Source: Falsirhodobacter halotolerans
GTDB taxonomy: Bacteria; Pseudomonadota; Alphaproteobacteria; Rhodobacterales; Rhodobacteraceae
Direction: 5' to 3'
Assembly: GCF_022899245.1 (NCBI RefSeq)
Contig: NZ_JALJAZ010000002.1
Location: 208,718-272,717, forward strand
Length of the DNA stretch: 64,000 nucleotides
This document shows, one piece after another, positions 37,093-46,695 of the stretch. Position numbers and translations under genes: made by a program. Below the pieces are notes generated by a model. The model was not told the origin of the DNA and did not search any database. It was given only the letters and a program-made list of their open reading frames with translations. How positions within the stretch are numbered: position 1 is the first letter of the stretch; each line of letters starts with the position of its first letter.

Positions 37093-40000
37093 TCATTGGC
37101 CAAGTTCGATCTGTCCGCCCTGCTTCAAAAGGTCATAGATCATCGGGATAAGCAGTCGGAGCGCCTGACGGTCAGATTTCAGGAGTAGCGTGGCGAGGGT
37201 CGCGTGGGATGACATGGCCCGCGCAATGGCAGCCTCGACCGCTCCGGGAAGACTCCCTTTCATGGCGCTGGTTTTATCATTGCGTTCGACCTGCGCCATG
37301 ACCACCGCGTTCTCCCTTACGATCGCAACAATCTGATTCACAAGGCTGAACTGATCATTGAGGGGGGTAGCTTCGCCGAAGATGCTGTTCAGCTTCGAAA
37401 TGATTTCCTGAATATAGACGGGAACCGAACCAGGCCTTGCGGCACCGCCGGAGCCCTCCGGCTTGAGGATGAGGCCCTTTTTATCCCCGCTTCCCCCATC
37501 TTCCCCGTCGGTGCCTTCCGGAGGACGGGTCTTGATATCATAGCCGGTCAGGGTGATTCCGCGGAGATCCACGTTCTCCGGCGGAATGCCGTTGAGCCGG
37601 TTTTCCAGGAGCTGGGCGAAGGATGCAAAATTCTCCAACTCCGGATCGCCAAGATCAATGAGCTGGGCGATGTAAGAGTAGGTTCTGGCAAAGCGCCCCA
37701 GACCCTTCTTGAACTCCATCATTTGCCCGATAGCCTCGGCGACTCGGGCGCGGTCATGATCCGCCTTCTTCATACCGGCGTCATCACCATCCAGACTGGC
37801 CCTTTCGAAGGCATTTTCGGCGGCCTGCGCAATATCACGCAGCCCCCTCAGCCTCTCATTGAAGGTGTCCGTAGGTTCCTGGGTGGCCGCAAACATGGCC
37901 CTATGCTCGGTTTGGCCACCGGTGTTGAAGGCCGCGGCGGTCTGGTATCGGGCGGTCATAAAGTTCAGAACATGCCCGTTGTCATAGACTCCCTCAGCGT
38001 CCAGCCTGTCCTTGATGTCATAGATGACATTCAGATCCTGGACCTGCTCGATCTTCGCCCCACTGTCATATTGCGCAAAGGCGGCCTGGATGCTGCTCGG
38101 ATCATTCACAAAGTCGATGATGAAGACCTGATCCTTGCCCGGGAAGGTGCGATTGAGACGCGACAGGGTCTGCACTATCTCGACCGCGTTGGCGATCTTT
38201 TTGTCGATATACATCGCCACCAGCTTAGGCTGATCGAAACCTGTCTGGAATTTGTTCGCCACCAGCATCACGCGGTATTCCGGGCGGTCAAAGGCGATCC
38301 GCAGATCCTGGCCGCCGATGCCGGGGTTCATGTTGTTTTCGGTGAACTCCACATCCTCATCGACGGTGAAGATGTCATTGCTCAGAAGGTCGTCGTTAGG
38401 ATGCATGACCTCCTTTCCGGTCAGCTTGCCGGAAAATGCCACCAGGGCCCGAATTTCCTGATAGGCCGGGTTGGCCTCGATGAAGGCGTCAAAGGCCTTC
38501 TTGTAGCGCACCGCGGCCGCGCGGGAGCTGGTCACAACCATGGCTTTGGCTTTCCCATCCAAACGGTGTGCCACGTTCTTCGAGAAATGCTCCATGATGA
38601 ACTGGACTTTCTGGGTCACGTTCGTTGGGTGGAGCGCCATCCAGGCGGCCAAGGCGCGTTTCGCGGCCTTGCCGTCCACGCGCTTCTCGTCGACCATCTC
38701 CTTGCCGAGATTGAATGCGGTCTTGTAGGGCACATAGCCCTCCAGGACATCGAGGATGAAGCCCTCATCGATGGCCTGACGCATCTCGTATTTGTGGAAC
38801 GCCACCGGCAGGTTGTCGTCCGACGCAGGCCTGGCCGGATCGGCCGGGCGACCAAAGAGCATCATGGTCGAATGCTTGGGCGTCGCGGTGAAGGCAAAAT
38901 GCGAGACGTTCGACGGCCGCTTCCGCGAGCTTTGGATTTCCATAAGGATATCTTCGACCGTCATGTCGGCCATATCCTTCTTCGAGGACAGGGCCAGTGT
39001 TGCCTGCAGCTTCGAGGCGGTATTGCCGGTCTGTGAGGTATGGGCCTCGTCGATGATCACCGCGAAGTTCTTATCCCGCAGCGACTTTTCCGTCAGGATT
39101 GCTTCCATGGCGAAGGGGAAGGTCTGAATCGTCACGACGATGATCGGGGTGCCCTTGGTCAACGCCTCCGTCAGCTGGTCGCTCTTCGACTTCGAGGATT
39201 TTTCGCGGTCGATGGCGGCAATCAGCCCCTTTTGGTGATCGATCTGCTGCACCGCGTCCTGCAGCTGCCCGTCGAGGACATTGCGGTCAGTCACGATGAT
39301 AGCGGCGTCGAAGATCGGCGTGCCGTCCTCCTTGCGCAGCTTGATCAGGTCGTGAGCGGTCCAGGCGATTGTCGAGGTCTTACCTGAACCTGCGCTGTGT
39401 TCGCACAGATATGCCTGCCCGGGCCCCTTCGCCCTGGCGTCCGCGATCATCGAGTTCACCGCATCGAACTGGTGGTAACGAGGGAAAATCAAGGTTTCCT
39501 TGACGGACCAGTTGCCTTTCAGGTCAACGACGTTCTTCTTCTCTACATAGACGAAGCTGTGGAAGATCCGCAGGAAATTGTCGGGCCGGCAGATCCGCTC
39601 CCAGAAATAGGCAACCGGGTATTCCCCATCTAGGCGGGGCGGGTTGCCGCCGTGGCCATCGAAGCCCTGATTGAAGGGCAGGAAGAACGTATTCTCGCCG
39701 GCCAATTTAGTTGTCATCCAGATCTCGCTATCGGACATGGCGAAATGCACCACGGCGCCGCGCTTGAACGTCAGCAGCGCGTGCTTGCGTTTCGAGATCG
39801 GATCCACCGGCAGGCGGTCATTACGATACTGGTTCTTGGCGTGTTCGATCGATTGGGTGAAATCGGTCTTCAGTTCGACCGTGGCCAGAGGCAGACCGTT
39901 GAGGAAGAACCCCAGGTCGATCGCCAGTTCCCGGCCAGGATGATATTTGAGTTGCGGCACAACCCGCAGGCGGTTCGAGGCATAGCGATGCAACACATCG

Positions 40001-40332
40001 GCGTTGCGCTGGTCCTCCGGTGCGGCCTCGGACAAGTCCAGATGACCGCAGCCCGCGATCGAGAAGCCACGGCGCAGGACATGCATCAGGCCGTCCTTTT
40101 CCAGCGCGACCTCAAGGCGCTTCATCACCACCTCGCGCGTCTTGTCGCCGTTCATGGCGGCAAGCTTGTCCCATTTCGCGCCCTGGGTGGTCATCATCCA
40201 GGCCTCGAGGTCTTCGGGATAAAGGGCGTAATCCGGATCGTATCCGGCGCTGTTGCCCACCAGCCAGCCCTGGGCGGCTAGTTTCTGGACGATATAGGCC
40301 TCGAGATGTTTTTCGTGGTGCAGATCGCTCAT
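37093..40332 (-). CDS. hsdR: Type I restriction enzyme, R (translocase/endonuclease) subunit
   Basis: 1079 residues. The N-terminal PD-(D/E)XK nuclease shows an Asp followed by VELK (about residue 150). Superfamily 2 helicase motor: SAGSGKTST (Walker A, about 315), IIDEAHTSQ (about 427), FTATPKH and a later QTGFDQP motif. With HsdM2S it cuts DNA far from unmethylated sites after ATP-driven translocation. Start at 40332 (MSDLHHEKHL) is fixed by the ATGA overlap with the GIY-YIG gene. An acidic/glycine linker near residue 950 precedes the C-terminal helical domain that contacts the methylase. Confidence 0.95.
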   Translation of the reverse strand: MSDLHHEKHLEAYIVQKLAAQGWLVGNSAGYDPDYALYPEDLEAWMMTTQGAKWDKLAAMNGDKTREVVMKRLEVALEKDGLMHVLRRGFSIAGCGHLDLSEAAPEDQRNADVLHRYASNRLRVVPQLKYHPGRELAIDLGFFLNGLPLATVELKTDFTQSIEHAKNQYRNDRLPVDPISKRKHALLTFKRGAVVHFAMSDSEIWMTTKLAGENTFFLPFNQGFDGHGGNPPRLDGEYPVAYFWERICRPDNFLRIFHSFVYVEKKNVVDLKGNWSVKETLIFPRYHQFDAVNSMIADARAKGPGQAYLCEHSAGSGKTSTIAWTAHDLIKLRKEDGTPIFDAAIIVTDRNVLDGQLQDAVQQIDHQKGLIAAIDREKSSKSKSDQLTEALTKGTPIIVVTIQTFPFAMEAILTEKSLRDKNFAVIIDEAHTSQTGNTASKLQATLALSSKKDMADMTVEDILMEIQSSRKRPSNVSHFAFTATPKHSTMMLFGRPADPARPASDDNLPVAFHKYEMRQAIDEGFILDVLEGYVPYKTAFNLGKEMVDEKRVDGKAAKRALAAWMALHPTNVTQKVQFIMEHFSKNVAHRLDGKAKAMVVTSSRAAAVRYKKAFDAFIEANPAYQEIRALVAFSGKLTGKEVMHPNDDLLSNDIFTVDEDVEFTENNMNPGIGGQDLRIAFDRPEYRVMLVANKFQTGFDQPKLVAMYIDKKIANAVEIVQTLSRLNRTFPGKDQVFIIDFVNDPSSIQAAFAQYDSGAKIEQVQDLNVIYDIKDRLDAEGVYDNGHVLNFMTARYQTAAAFNTGGQTEHRAMFAATQEPTDTFNERLRGLRDIAQAAENAFERASLDGDDAGMKKADHDRARVAEAIGQMMEFKKGLGRFARTYSYIAQLIDLGDPELENFASFAQLLENRLNGIPPENVDLRGITLTGYDIKTRPPEGTDGEDGGSGDKKGLILKPEGSGGAARPGSVPVYIQEIISKLNSIFGEATPLNDQFSLVNQIVAIVRENAVVMAQVERNDKTSAMKGSLPGAVEAAIARAMSSHATLATLLLKSDRQALRLLIPMIYDLLKQGGQIELGQ

Positions 40333-41255
40333 GCGCTCTCTCCCTGCGCGGCGGCCTGCGCCTGCTGCCAGTCGTGATAATTCTGTGATGATCCGCGAAC
40401 CTTCCATTCAAGACGCCCGTTGCTGTTGCGGTCAAGGACCACCGCGGCAGCGGCAGAGGGGCTGTTGAACGACCAGGGGCGCGAAAACCGCATACGGCCC
40501 TCCCCGCTCGGGACCAGAACCCCGTCGGCAATCAGCTTTTCTTTGAGCCCGCCATAGCTCTGCTGGACATATCCAGTTCCGGTCAGCGCCTCGGAGCCTT
40601 CGAGGACAACGAATTCGCCCTCTTCCTCGACGGCGGTTGCCTGGACGCCGCTTTTATGGCGGATCTCGAAATGGACCTCCGCTTCGGTTCGCGCCTCCGG
40701 CGGCGTTGCCGTCTGGGTCACGGCTTTCGGCTGGGGCTTCAGCATATCCACGCCGATCACGGGGAGAATGATCCGCAGGTTGGCGAGGAATTGCTCCATG
40801 TTCGCGACATCGGCCTCGGGCAGACGGCGACGGTCCGAGGCGGGCTGGGTGCCGTTGTCCAGAACCACACGACCAGCCTGTGCCGCCAGCGCAATCAGCC
40901 TGGCCTCCAGATACTCGGCATGCCCTTTGGAAAGGTCGTCGTCGCTGGTGGTCACCGCGATTGCGGTTTCCCAAAAATCACGCTTCTTGGCGCTTTGCTC
41001 GATCCGCTCCGAGACGGCATTCCCCGAGCCGATATAAACGCGGGTTACACCCGGTTTGTCGGCATCTGGTCCAGCCAGAATATAAACGCCGGTCCGGTCA
41101 ACCTCGATACGTTTGGTCAGATCGCCAAAGGCGGATGCGCCGCTGACGAACAAGAGGCCGGTCCATCCGTGAATGGTTGCCTTGCGCAGTCCCGTGGGTT
41201 TGCCATCCACCAGAAAAAGCTGAATGGTGCGTCCGAAAGTCTCTGCGGTGCTCAT
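40329..41255 (-). CDS. GIY-YIG nuclease-domain protein with C-terminal DUF4357-like domain
   Basis: 308 residues. GVYILAG and RVYIGSG (about residues 57-80) are the GIY and YIG elements; a conserved Arg (ERIEQSAKKRDFW) and Glu (HAEYLEARLI) follow, as needed for catalysis. The last 110 residues resemble DUF4357, a domain common in proteins encoded inside type I restriction operons. It overlaps both hsdS and hsdR by 4 bp, so it is made with the enzyme. It may be an accessory nuclease or a specificity modulator; its role is not established. Confidence 0.85.
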   Translation of the reverse strand: MSTAETFGRTIQLFLVDGKPTGLRKATIHGWTGLLFVSGASAFGDLTKRIEVDRTGVYILAGPDADKPGVTRVYIGSGNAVSERIEQSAKKRDFWETAIAVTTSDDDLSKGHAEYLEARLIALAAQAGRVVLDNGTQPASDRRRLPEADVANMEQFLANLRIILPVIGVDMLKPQPKAVTQTATPPEARTEAEVHFEIRHKSGVQATAVEEEGEFVVLEGSEALTGTGYVQQSYGGLKEKLIADGVLVPSGEGRMRFSRPWSFNSPSAAAAVVLDRNSNGRLEWKVRGSSQNYHDWQQAQAAAQGESA

Positions 41256-42562
41256 GCCGCGTTCCTTACGTCAATCTTGCCGGTAACGGCAGCACTAATC
41301 AGGGCCGAGCGCTTCTCCTTGAGAAGCTCGATGCTGCGGTGGGTTTTCGATATAAGAGTATCGAATTTTATGCTCATTTCTTCCAGGTGAGCTGCAATCT
41401 TTTCCTGTTCAGCTAATGGAGGCAATACAATTGGCATACTCTGCAGTATGCCTTGGCTAAGCGATGCCCTTGTAACGATTTTCATTTCTCGGGCAAAAAA
41501 GTCGCGCAAGCCAGAATTCTGAAAAGCATATTTTGAAAAAAGGGGAGAAAGTGCCTTTGCATAAGGCCTAAAGCGAATCAAGAATCCTGCAAAAACCGCC
41601 CCTGTAATTGTCGACATCGCTACTGACGGGAATGCGACCTCGTCAACCGTTTCTGAAGTTCTGGTGAAAAGGATATCGCCGGCCTTCACCGAGTATGTAA
41701 CACGATCTGCCTTTGATGATTGCACAAGGCCTTCAATTTTCTCAGGCAGTTGTCTGTTTTTGTAGACGTCCCCGTAGCTTATGAAAGGGTATCCGCTCCC
41801 AAAGGCCTCACCGCCGATGTTGATGCCGTTTGCTGAGCGTCCAAGATAACCTAATTTTGTTACCATCCAATGTTCCGGCACCTCACCAATCCAGTCGATG
41901 GTGGAGTCTTTCATCGGCACACCGGCATCAATCCCCTTTGTCACCGCATGGGTGATCAAGGCGGCGCGCTTTTCTTTCAGAAGCTCGATGAACCGGCCCT
42001 TCTTCTCGAGCAGCCCATCAATCCGCGAGGTCTCGCGGTCAAGGAAGCGGGCGATGGCGGTTTGTTCTTCTACTGACGGCGCAACAATCGACATTCTCCG
42101 AAGATCCTCGAAGCCTAGCGACTGACGGAGGCCTCCACCCATCGAATAGAATATCTTTTGGACGTCATATGCGCGCATCAGATAATTCATAAAGGCAGGC
42201 AGAACGCCATCAGACTGCACTGCCAGGTAGGCGGAAGTGATAATCCCACGTTCCAAACAGATGGCGCTACGAAGGCTGCGCTTGTCATTTTGAAGGTCAG
42301 TCAGGCGGAAAACAACATCGTCAGGTTCGACTATCTGATAGGTCTCGAAGCTTTCCGGCAGCAAGCCGGATGGGGTATTGATGTCTTTGCGGACGATGTT
42401 TCCATAACTTAGGGACAGAAGGTTGGCTTCCTTCATGCCCTTGTTCTTAACCTTCCGTTCCCGCGCAACCGCATAGAATGGCTTTTCCTCCCAATTGTCA
42501 GGGATTTCATGAATCCATGGTGCGATGGCAGGCTTGAAGGAAGAATGCTTCGGCAGGCTCAC
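41252..42562 (-). CDS. hsdS: Type I restriction enzyme, S (specificity) subunit
   Basis: 436 residues with two target-recognition domains (about 15-150 and 220-370), each followed by a coiled-coil spacer. The spacers share IELLKEKR-ALI (about 185 and 415), the usual inner repeat that sets the spacing of the bipartite site. Starts with GTG at 42562, overlapping hsdM by 4 bp. Recognition site cannot be predicted from sequence. Base composition is more AT-rich than its neighbours, as is common for exchangeable specificity genes. Confidence 0.94.
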   Translation of the reverse strand: MSLPKHSSFKPAIAPWIHEIPDNWEEKPFYAVARERKVKNKGMKEANLLSLSYGNIVRKDINTPSGLLPESFETYQIVEPDDVVFRLTDLQNDKRSLRSAICLERGIITSAYLAVQSDGVLPAFMNYLMRAYDVQKIFYSMGGGLRQSLGFEDLRRMSIVAPSVEEQTAIARFLDRETSRIDGLLEKKGRFIELLKEKRAALITHAVTKGIDAGVPMKDSTIDWIGEVPEHWMVTKLGYLGRSANGINIGGEAFGSGYPFISYGDVYKNRQLPEKIEGLVQSSKADRVTYSVKAGDILFTRTSETVDEVAFPSVAMSTITGAVFAGFLIRFRPYAKALSPLFSKYAFQNSGLRDFFAREMKIVTRASLSQGILQSMPIVLPPLAEQEKIAAHLEEMSIKFDTLISKTHRSIELLKEKRSALISAAVTGKIDVRNAA

Positions 42563-44580
42563 TCTGTCACCTCCGCCAGCATCCCCGCAATTTCGGCCTC
42601 CACGGCCTTCAGCTCGGCGTCAATATCCTCCAGATCCCGCGGCGGCTGATATTTGTAGAAATAACGGTTGAAGTTGATCTCATACCCGACGATGCCGATC
42701 TCCCCATCGGCCTCATCGCGATAGGTCTCGTCGATATAGGCATCCTTAGCATGGGGCAGCACCTCGGCGGCGAGGTATTCGTGGATATCCGTCGCCAGCG
42801 GGACGTTCTCGTAATCGGTCAGGTCATCGTCCGGAATGACATTGCCCTTTTTGTCTGTCACCGGTTCTAGGTGCGGATCATGGACCGCGAAGGCCTTCTG
42901 GAACGCCTTGATCAGAGCAACATCGACCTTACCCAGATCATCATCCCGCTTGACCGCATTCTTGGCAAAGCTCTCGATCCAGTGCCAGCCCTCCGTGCGG
43001 CCCAGGTTCTCGCGGAACAGATCAAGCCAACCGGCCCGTTGGTCTTCGTTGCGCTTTTCCCATGCCTTTTCCTCGGCCAGGGCCGCGATACCCTCCTCGG
43101 AAATGACCATCTTCTTGCGCAGCGGGCGCAGCACCCGGATGCGGCGGTAGCCGAAATCGGTCGCGTGAAGGATCAGGCTTTCCTTGGTCGAAATGAACTC
43201 GGAATACATCCGCACGATCTCGGCGGTCTGGTCCTCGCCCACGCGGCGGCGCTTGTTGCCCTCGCTCTTGCGCATGGGCTCATAGAGCCCGGTCGCGTTG
43301 ATCAGCTGCACCATGCCCTTGCGGTGCTTCGGCTTCTTGTTGGACAGAATCCAGATATAGGTGCCGATGCCGGTGCGGAAGAAAATCTCGGTCGGAAGCT
43401 CGATGATCGCCTCAACCACGTCCTGCTCCAGGAGATAACGCCGGATCTCGGATTCACCCTGACCCGCGTTGCCGTTGAAGAGCGGCGAGCCCGACAGAAC
43501 GATCGCCGCACGGCCGCCGCCCCTGATCGGATCCTCAAGCTTGGACAGCAGGTGCAGAAGGAACAGCATCGATCCATCCGAGACGCGCGGCAGCTTCGGG
43601 CCAAAGCGCCCCTCGAACCCCTGTTCGAGATGTTCCCGGGTCACCGCGTCGGCATCCATCTCCCATTTCTTGCCGAAGGGTGGGTTCGAGACGCAGTAAT
43701 GGAACTTCTCACCACGGTGCTTGTCCGCCGACAGGGTCGAACCGAGCTTGATATTCTTCGACAGATCCCGGCCCGGATCGGATTCCAGCGTTTTCAGCAA
43801 CATGCCCGCAAGGCAAACCGCGTGGGTTTCCGGTTCCAGTTCCTGGCCGTAGGGAACGATCACCGGGGCGATGGAATAACGGTCCTGCAGGCTGCGGACA
43901 TGTTCCATGCCGTCAGACAGAAAACCGCCCGTGCCGCAGGTCGGATCATACAGGGTGCGGATGAGGCCCGGATTTTCGATGAACAGTTGGTCATCCGGAT
44001 CCAGCAGAAGCTCGATCGCCAGATGGACCACGTCGCGGGGCGTCATGAAGTCCTCAGCCGCCTCGTTCACCTCTGCGCCGAAGCGGCGGATCAGGTGTTC
44101 ATAGACGTTGGACATGACCCGTTCGGGCACCGCATCCGGATGCAGATCGATCGCCGAGAAGTTCAGGCAAACCTTGTAGAGCACGCCAGCCCGGTCCATG
44201 CGGGCAATGGTGTTGGCGAAATCGAATTGCTCGAAGATGACCCGGGCATTTTCCGAGAACCGCGCGATGTAGTCCTCGAGGTTCTGCCGGGTCCGGGTCG
44301 CGCCTAGGCTGGCAAGGGAGTAGTTCGAGGCATTGTAAAACGGAAACCCGGTCTGCTGACGCAGTATGATGTCCATGTCGATCCCGCTGTCCTTCAGGGA
44401 CTTCACGGTTTCCCGGACTTGCTCCCGGGTCGGCTCGAGGACACATTCCAGACGACGCAGCAGGGTGAAGGGCAGGATGATCTTGCCGAACTCGACATGC
44501 TTGAAGGGCCCCCAAAGATCATCCGCATTCTTCCAGATGAAATCCGCGAGGGATGTATTCGTTACCTGCGTCTTGCTCAA
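42559..44580 (-). CDS. hsdM: Type I restriction-modification DNA methyltransferase, M subunit
   Basis: 673 residues. N-terminal HsdM helical domain, then an N6-adenine methylase with SAM motif DPTCGTGGF (about residue 212) and catalytic NPPFGKKW (about 299). The C-terminal region (from about 480) is long and partly charged. Starts with TTG at 44580, AAGGA 8 bases upstream. First gene of hsdM-hsdS-GIY-YIG-hsdR, all with 4-bp overlaps. It protects host DNA and, in complex with R, restricts foreign DNA. Confidence 0.95.
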   Translation of the reverse strand: MSKTQVTNTSLADFIWKNADDLWGPFKHVEFGKIILPFTLLRRLECVLEPTREQVRETVKSLKDSGIDMDIILRQQTGFPFYNASNYSLASLGATRTRQNLEDYIARFSENARVIFEQFDFANTIARMDRAGVLYKVCLNFSAIDLHPDAVPERVMSNVYEHLIRRFGAEVNEAAEDFMTPRDVVHLAIELLLDPDDQLFIENPGLIRTLYDPTCGTGGFLSDGMEHVRSLQDRYSIAPVIVPYGQELEPETHAVCLAGMLLKTLESDPGRDLSKNIKLGSTLSADKHRGEKFHYCVSNPPFGKKWEMDADAVTREHLEQGFEGRFGPKLPRVSDGSMLFLLHLLSKLEDPIRGGGRAAIVLSGSPLFNGNAGQGESEIRRYLLEQDVVEAIIELPTEIFFRTGIGTYIWILSNKKPKHRKGMVQLINATGLYEPMRKSEGNKRRRVGEDQTAEIVRMYSEFISTKESLILHATDFGYRRIRVLRPLRKKMVISEEGIAALAEEKAWEKRNEDQRAGWLDLFRENLGRTEGWHWIESFAKNAVKRDDDLGKVDVALIKAFQKAFAVHDPHLEPVTDKKGNVIPDDDLTDYENVPLATDIHEYLAAEVLPHAKDAYIDETYRDEADGEIGIVGYEINFNRYFYKYQPPRDLEDIDAELKAVEAEIAGMLAEVTE

Positions 44581-44614
44581 TGCCTTCGTCCTTCGAAATC
44601 AGCACGTTCGTGTC

Positions 44615-44785
44615 TCAAGATTCTTCGCTTTGGCTTTCAAAATGCTTCTTCATAAGGCTGAAAGCCAAGCGGAAACCGTCAACCTGACTCATGCGGTTAC
44701 GAACGCAGAACTCCTTAAAATCCCAGCGTTCATCCTCGGTGATCTTCAGGTTCAGGTTGGCCAGCTTTTCGGGATCATTGGGCAT
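44615..44785 (-). CDS. Small hypothetical protein upstream of hsdM
   Basis: 56 residues from ATG 44785 (AAGGAT 6 bases upstream). The sequence (NLNLKITEDERWDFKEFCVRNRMSQVDGFRLAF) has the strand-helix-helix look of a ribbon-helix-helix repressor such as plasmid-type control proteins. It ends 34 bp before the hsdM start on the same strand, so it may control the restriction operon. The family assignment is tentative. Confidence 0.65.
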   Translation of the reverse strand: MPNDPEKLANLNLKITEDERWDFKEFCVRNRMSQVDGFRLAFSLMKKHFESQSEES

Positions 44786-44897
44786 TTTCCTATCCTTTTG
44801 GAGAAAAGTAAGGCGATTTCTTGCTTTCGTCAATGGAAGAAAGAAACGTGTGCTTTTTGCTCTGCTTTACGGGAGGCAGATGTCTGCAACGCGACGG

Positions 44898-45305
44898 TCA
44901 CCCATGGCTCTCGGGCTCTATATATCGCCTGAATGCGCCGACAATTGCCGCGTCATTTTTGCCGAACCGTTGAGCAGGCGCGCAGCGGAAGTCTACATGC
45001 GCCCGCGTCATCCAATACACCAGCCTCAGATTGCTGATATGGGGTGGCCTAACCTGCAGAATGGCGCGGACCACATCGAAAAGCCTGTTGTTTGCCGTAT
45101 CGAATTGGAAGAGCGGCACCATGTTCCGGCCATTCTGAACCAGGGTGATGATGGCATCGTCCAGAGCCAATGCTTGAATGGCGCTTTCCGCATCATCCGC
45201 ATCGATGCGCAACAGGGTGCAGGCCTGCCCCGCATCAACGAGGTCGATGCTGGCGAGGAGGCGGTCCTCGACGCTGGCTTTGTCGGTGGAATGTTCCGGC
45301 GGCAT
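44898..45305 (-). CDS. Hypothetical protein at the end of the phosphoesterase/AAA cassette
   Basis: 135 residues from ATG 45305, one base after the stop of the upstream phosphoesterase gene; an ATG at 45317 would overlap it. The LVQNGRNMVPLFQFDTANNRL segment followed by VVRAILQ and VYWMTRAHVDF resembles C-terminal parts of MbcA/ParS/Xre-type antitoxin-like proteins, in which a similar FQFD element occurs, but it lacks an obvious toxin partner next door. No catalytic motif seen. Confidence 0.6.
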   Translation of the reverse strand: MPPEHSTDKASVEDRLLASIDLVDAGQACTLLRIDADDAESAIQALALDDAIITLVQNGRNMVPLFQFDTANNRLFDVVRAILQVRPPHISNLRLVYWMTRAHVDFRCAPAQRFGKNDAAIVGAFRRYIEPESHG

Positions 45306-45306
45306 C

Positions 45307-46125
45307 CTATTTTCCATTGGGAACGGCGCGGTTCCGCGCCTCATCGAAGCTTAATCCGGGAGGAAGCGCCACCTCCCTTACGGAAAGATAGTTGCCAATG
45401 CATTCAGGGCAGACGTGCTGGCCCTCCGGCAGCCATTTGCGCATGGCTTTTCCCATGAGGACGATCATCTCTTTGGTTGAGGACACCACGATCCGCCCGT
45501 TGCGCACCACGGCATGGCCCGAGACCAGCGACGGGTCGAGGACCCGGCCGCAGCCCGCGCAAAGCACGGTGGGCCAAGCGCGGCCCGGTTCGACCTGATC
45601 CCAAAGAGGATTGACGGGAAGTCTGGCGGCGCGGCGCTCGATTTCCTGCAGCGTGACCGGCCTGAAATCCCAGACATCCACGCCAATGTTGATGCTGTTG
45701 CGCGAACCCTGCCAGTTCTGATGGACATGGCCGAACAACTGCAGACCCTGATGCCGTGCGCCGGGCCAGGTGATCATCGGGTAATGGCAGAGGAACAAAC
45801 GCCGCTTGTCCACGACGATATCCGCAGTCTCGCTCACGCTGTCCCAGGGTAGGTCACAGACCCAGCTTTCATCATGGTTGCCGCGGATGAGGTGTTTGCG
45901 GCCGGGTAACGCGTAGAAAATGCCGCGCACGTCTCGCCGCTGTGCATCGGTGGATCTTCCGGCGGTGAAATCTCCCAGAATCCAAAGATCGTCATCTGGC
46001 TGGACCCGGGCCCGGCATTCAGCCAGCAGATGGGCATTCATCGTGCCCACGTCTGAGAAGGGGCGGTCGCAAAATCGAATGATATTGTCGTGCGAATAGT
46101 GGGGATCTGCGGTGAACCAGTGCAT
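45307..46125 (-). CDS. Calcineurin-like metallophosphoesterase with C-terminal zinc-ribbon-like domain
   Basis: 272 residues from ATG 46125 (MHWFTADPHYSHDNII). Metallophosphoesterase motifs: D-x-H in ADPHYSH, GDF, GNHDE (about residue 80), CHYPM and FGHVHQN (about 130). After the catalytic domain come CAGC (about 190) and CPEC (about 245), four cysteines that could bind zinc and contact nucleic acid or protein. One base separates it from both neighbours, so it is made with the DUF6634-like protein and AAA+ ATPase. Substrate unknown. Confidence 0.82.
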   Translation of the reverse strand: MHWFTADPHYSHDNIIRFCDRPFSDVGTMNAHLLAECRARVQPDDDLWILGDFTAGRSTDAQRRDVRGIFYALPGRKHLIRGNHDESWVCDLPWDSVSETADIVVDKRRLFLCHYPMITWPGARHQGLQLFGHVHQNWQGSRNSINIGVDVWDFRPVTLQEIERRAARLPVNPLWDQVEPGRAWPTVLCAGCGRVLDPSLVSGHAVVRNGRIVVSSTKEMIVLMGKAMRKWLPEGQHVCPECIGNYLSVREVALPPGLSFDEARNRAVPNGK

Positions 46126-46126
46126 T

Positions 46127-46600
46127 TCACACCCCCCGTCCGGAGGTGGCCCGGTCTGCCGCATCGATCTCGCGCACATTCATGATGTATTGGGTTAATA
46201 GCCGGGCCAGCAGCGCGGGATCATCGATGTTCATGAAGCCAGGCAAGGTGAAACGAACAGCATCGGCCTCAGTGTTCTTCTCGGTCAGGGATTTTACCAT
46301 TTCCACTTCGAGCGCGTCGAGGGGGCGGCCAAGTCGATACCATCTTGACGCGGTCCGCGCCCAGCCTGCCTCTGCATCGATCGCGATCAGCTGCGACGTG
46401 GTGATGCTTGCAGTGCCAAGAAGCGGGTGGTCGGTCACCTCGCCCCAGAGCATTACGTGCAAGCCGGGCGAAATCGCGGCCTTCCAGTCTGACAGGACCG
46501 GTGCCTGCGCGAGGTCCGCCTCAGATGGTCCGGTCTCGGCAGCGGCAATGGCGCGTAGAACCTTGTCGAACCACGCGCGGTCGGTAGGCGAGAGTTTCAT
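46127..46600 (-). CDS. DUF6634-like protein of unknown function
   Basis: 157 residues from ATG 46600 (GGAGAC 6 bases upstream). The centre contains HPLLGTASITTSQLIAID and GWARTASRWYRLGRP, which recall the domain of unknown function DUF6634 seen in alphaproteobacterial accessory regions. No catalytic residues are evident. It lies between the AAA+ ATPase and the zinc-ribbon phosphoesterase in a same-strand cassette. The name is from memory of the motif and should be taken as tentative. Confidence 0.6.
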   Translation of the reverse strand: MKLSPTDRAWFDKVLRAIAAAETGPSEADLAQAPVLSDWKAAISPGLHVMLWGEVTDHPLLGTASITTSQLIAIDAEAGWARTASRWYRLGRPLDALEVEMVKSLTEKNTEADAVRFTLPGFMNIDDPALLARLLTQYIMNVREIDAADRATSGRGV

Positions 46601-46695
46601 GATGATGTCTCCGTCTCGATGGTATGAAGAGGGCAACTGCGGCGATGCCGCAGGCGCGTTGGATTCAGGGAGGTATGGAAAGGTAGACGGGCGGC

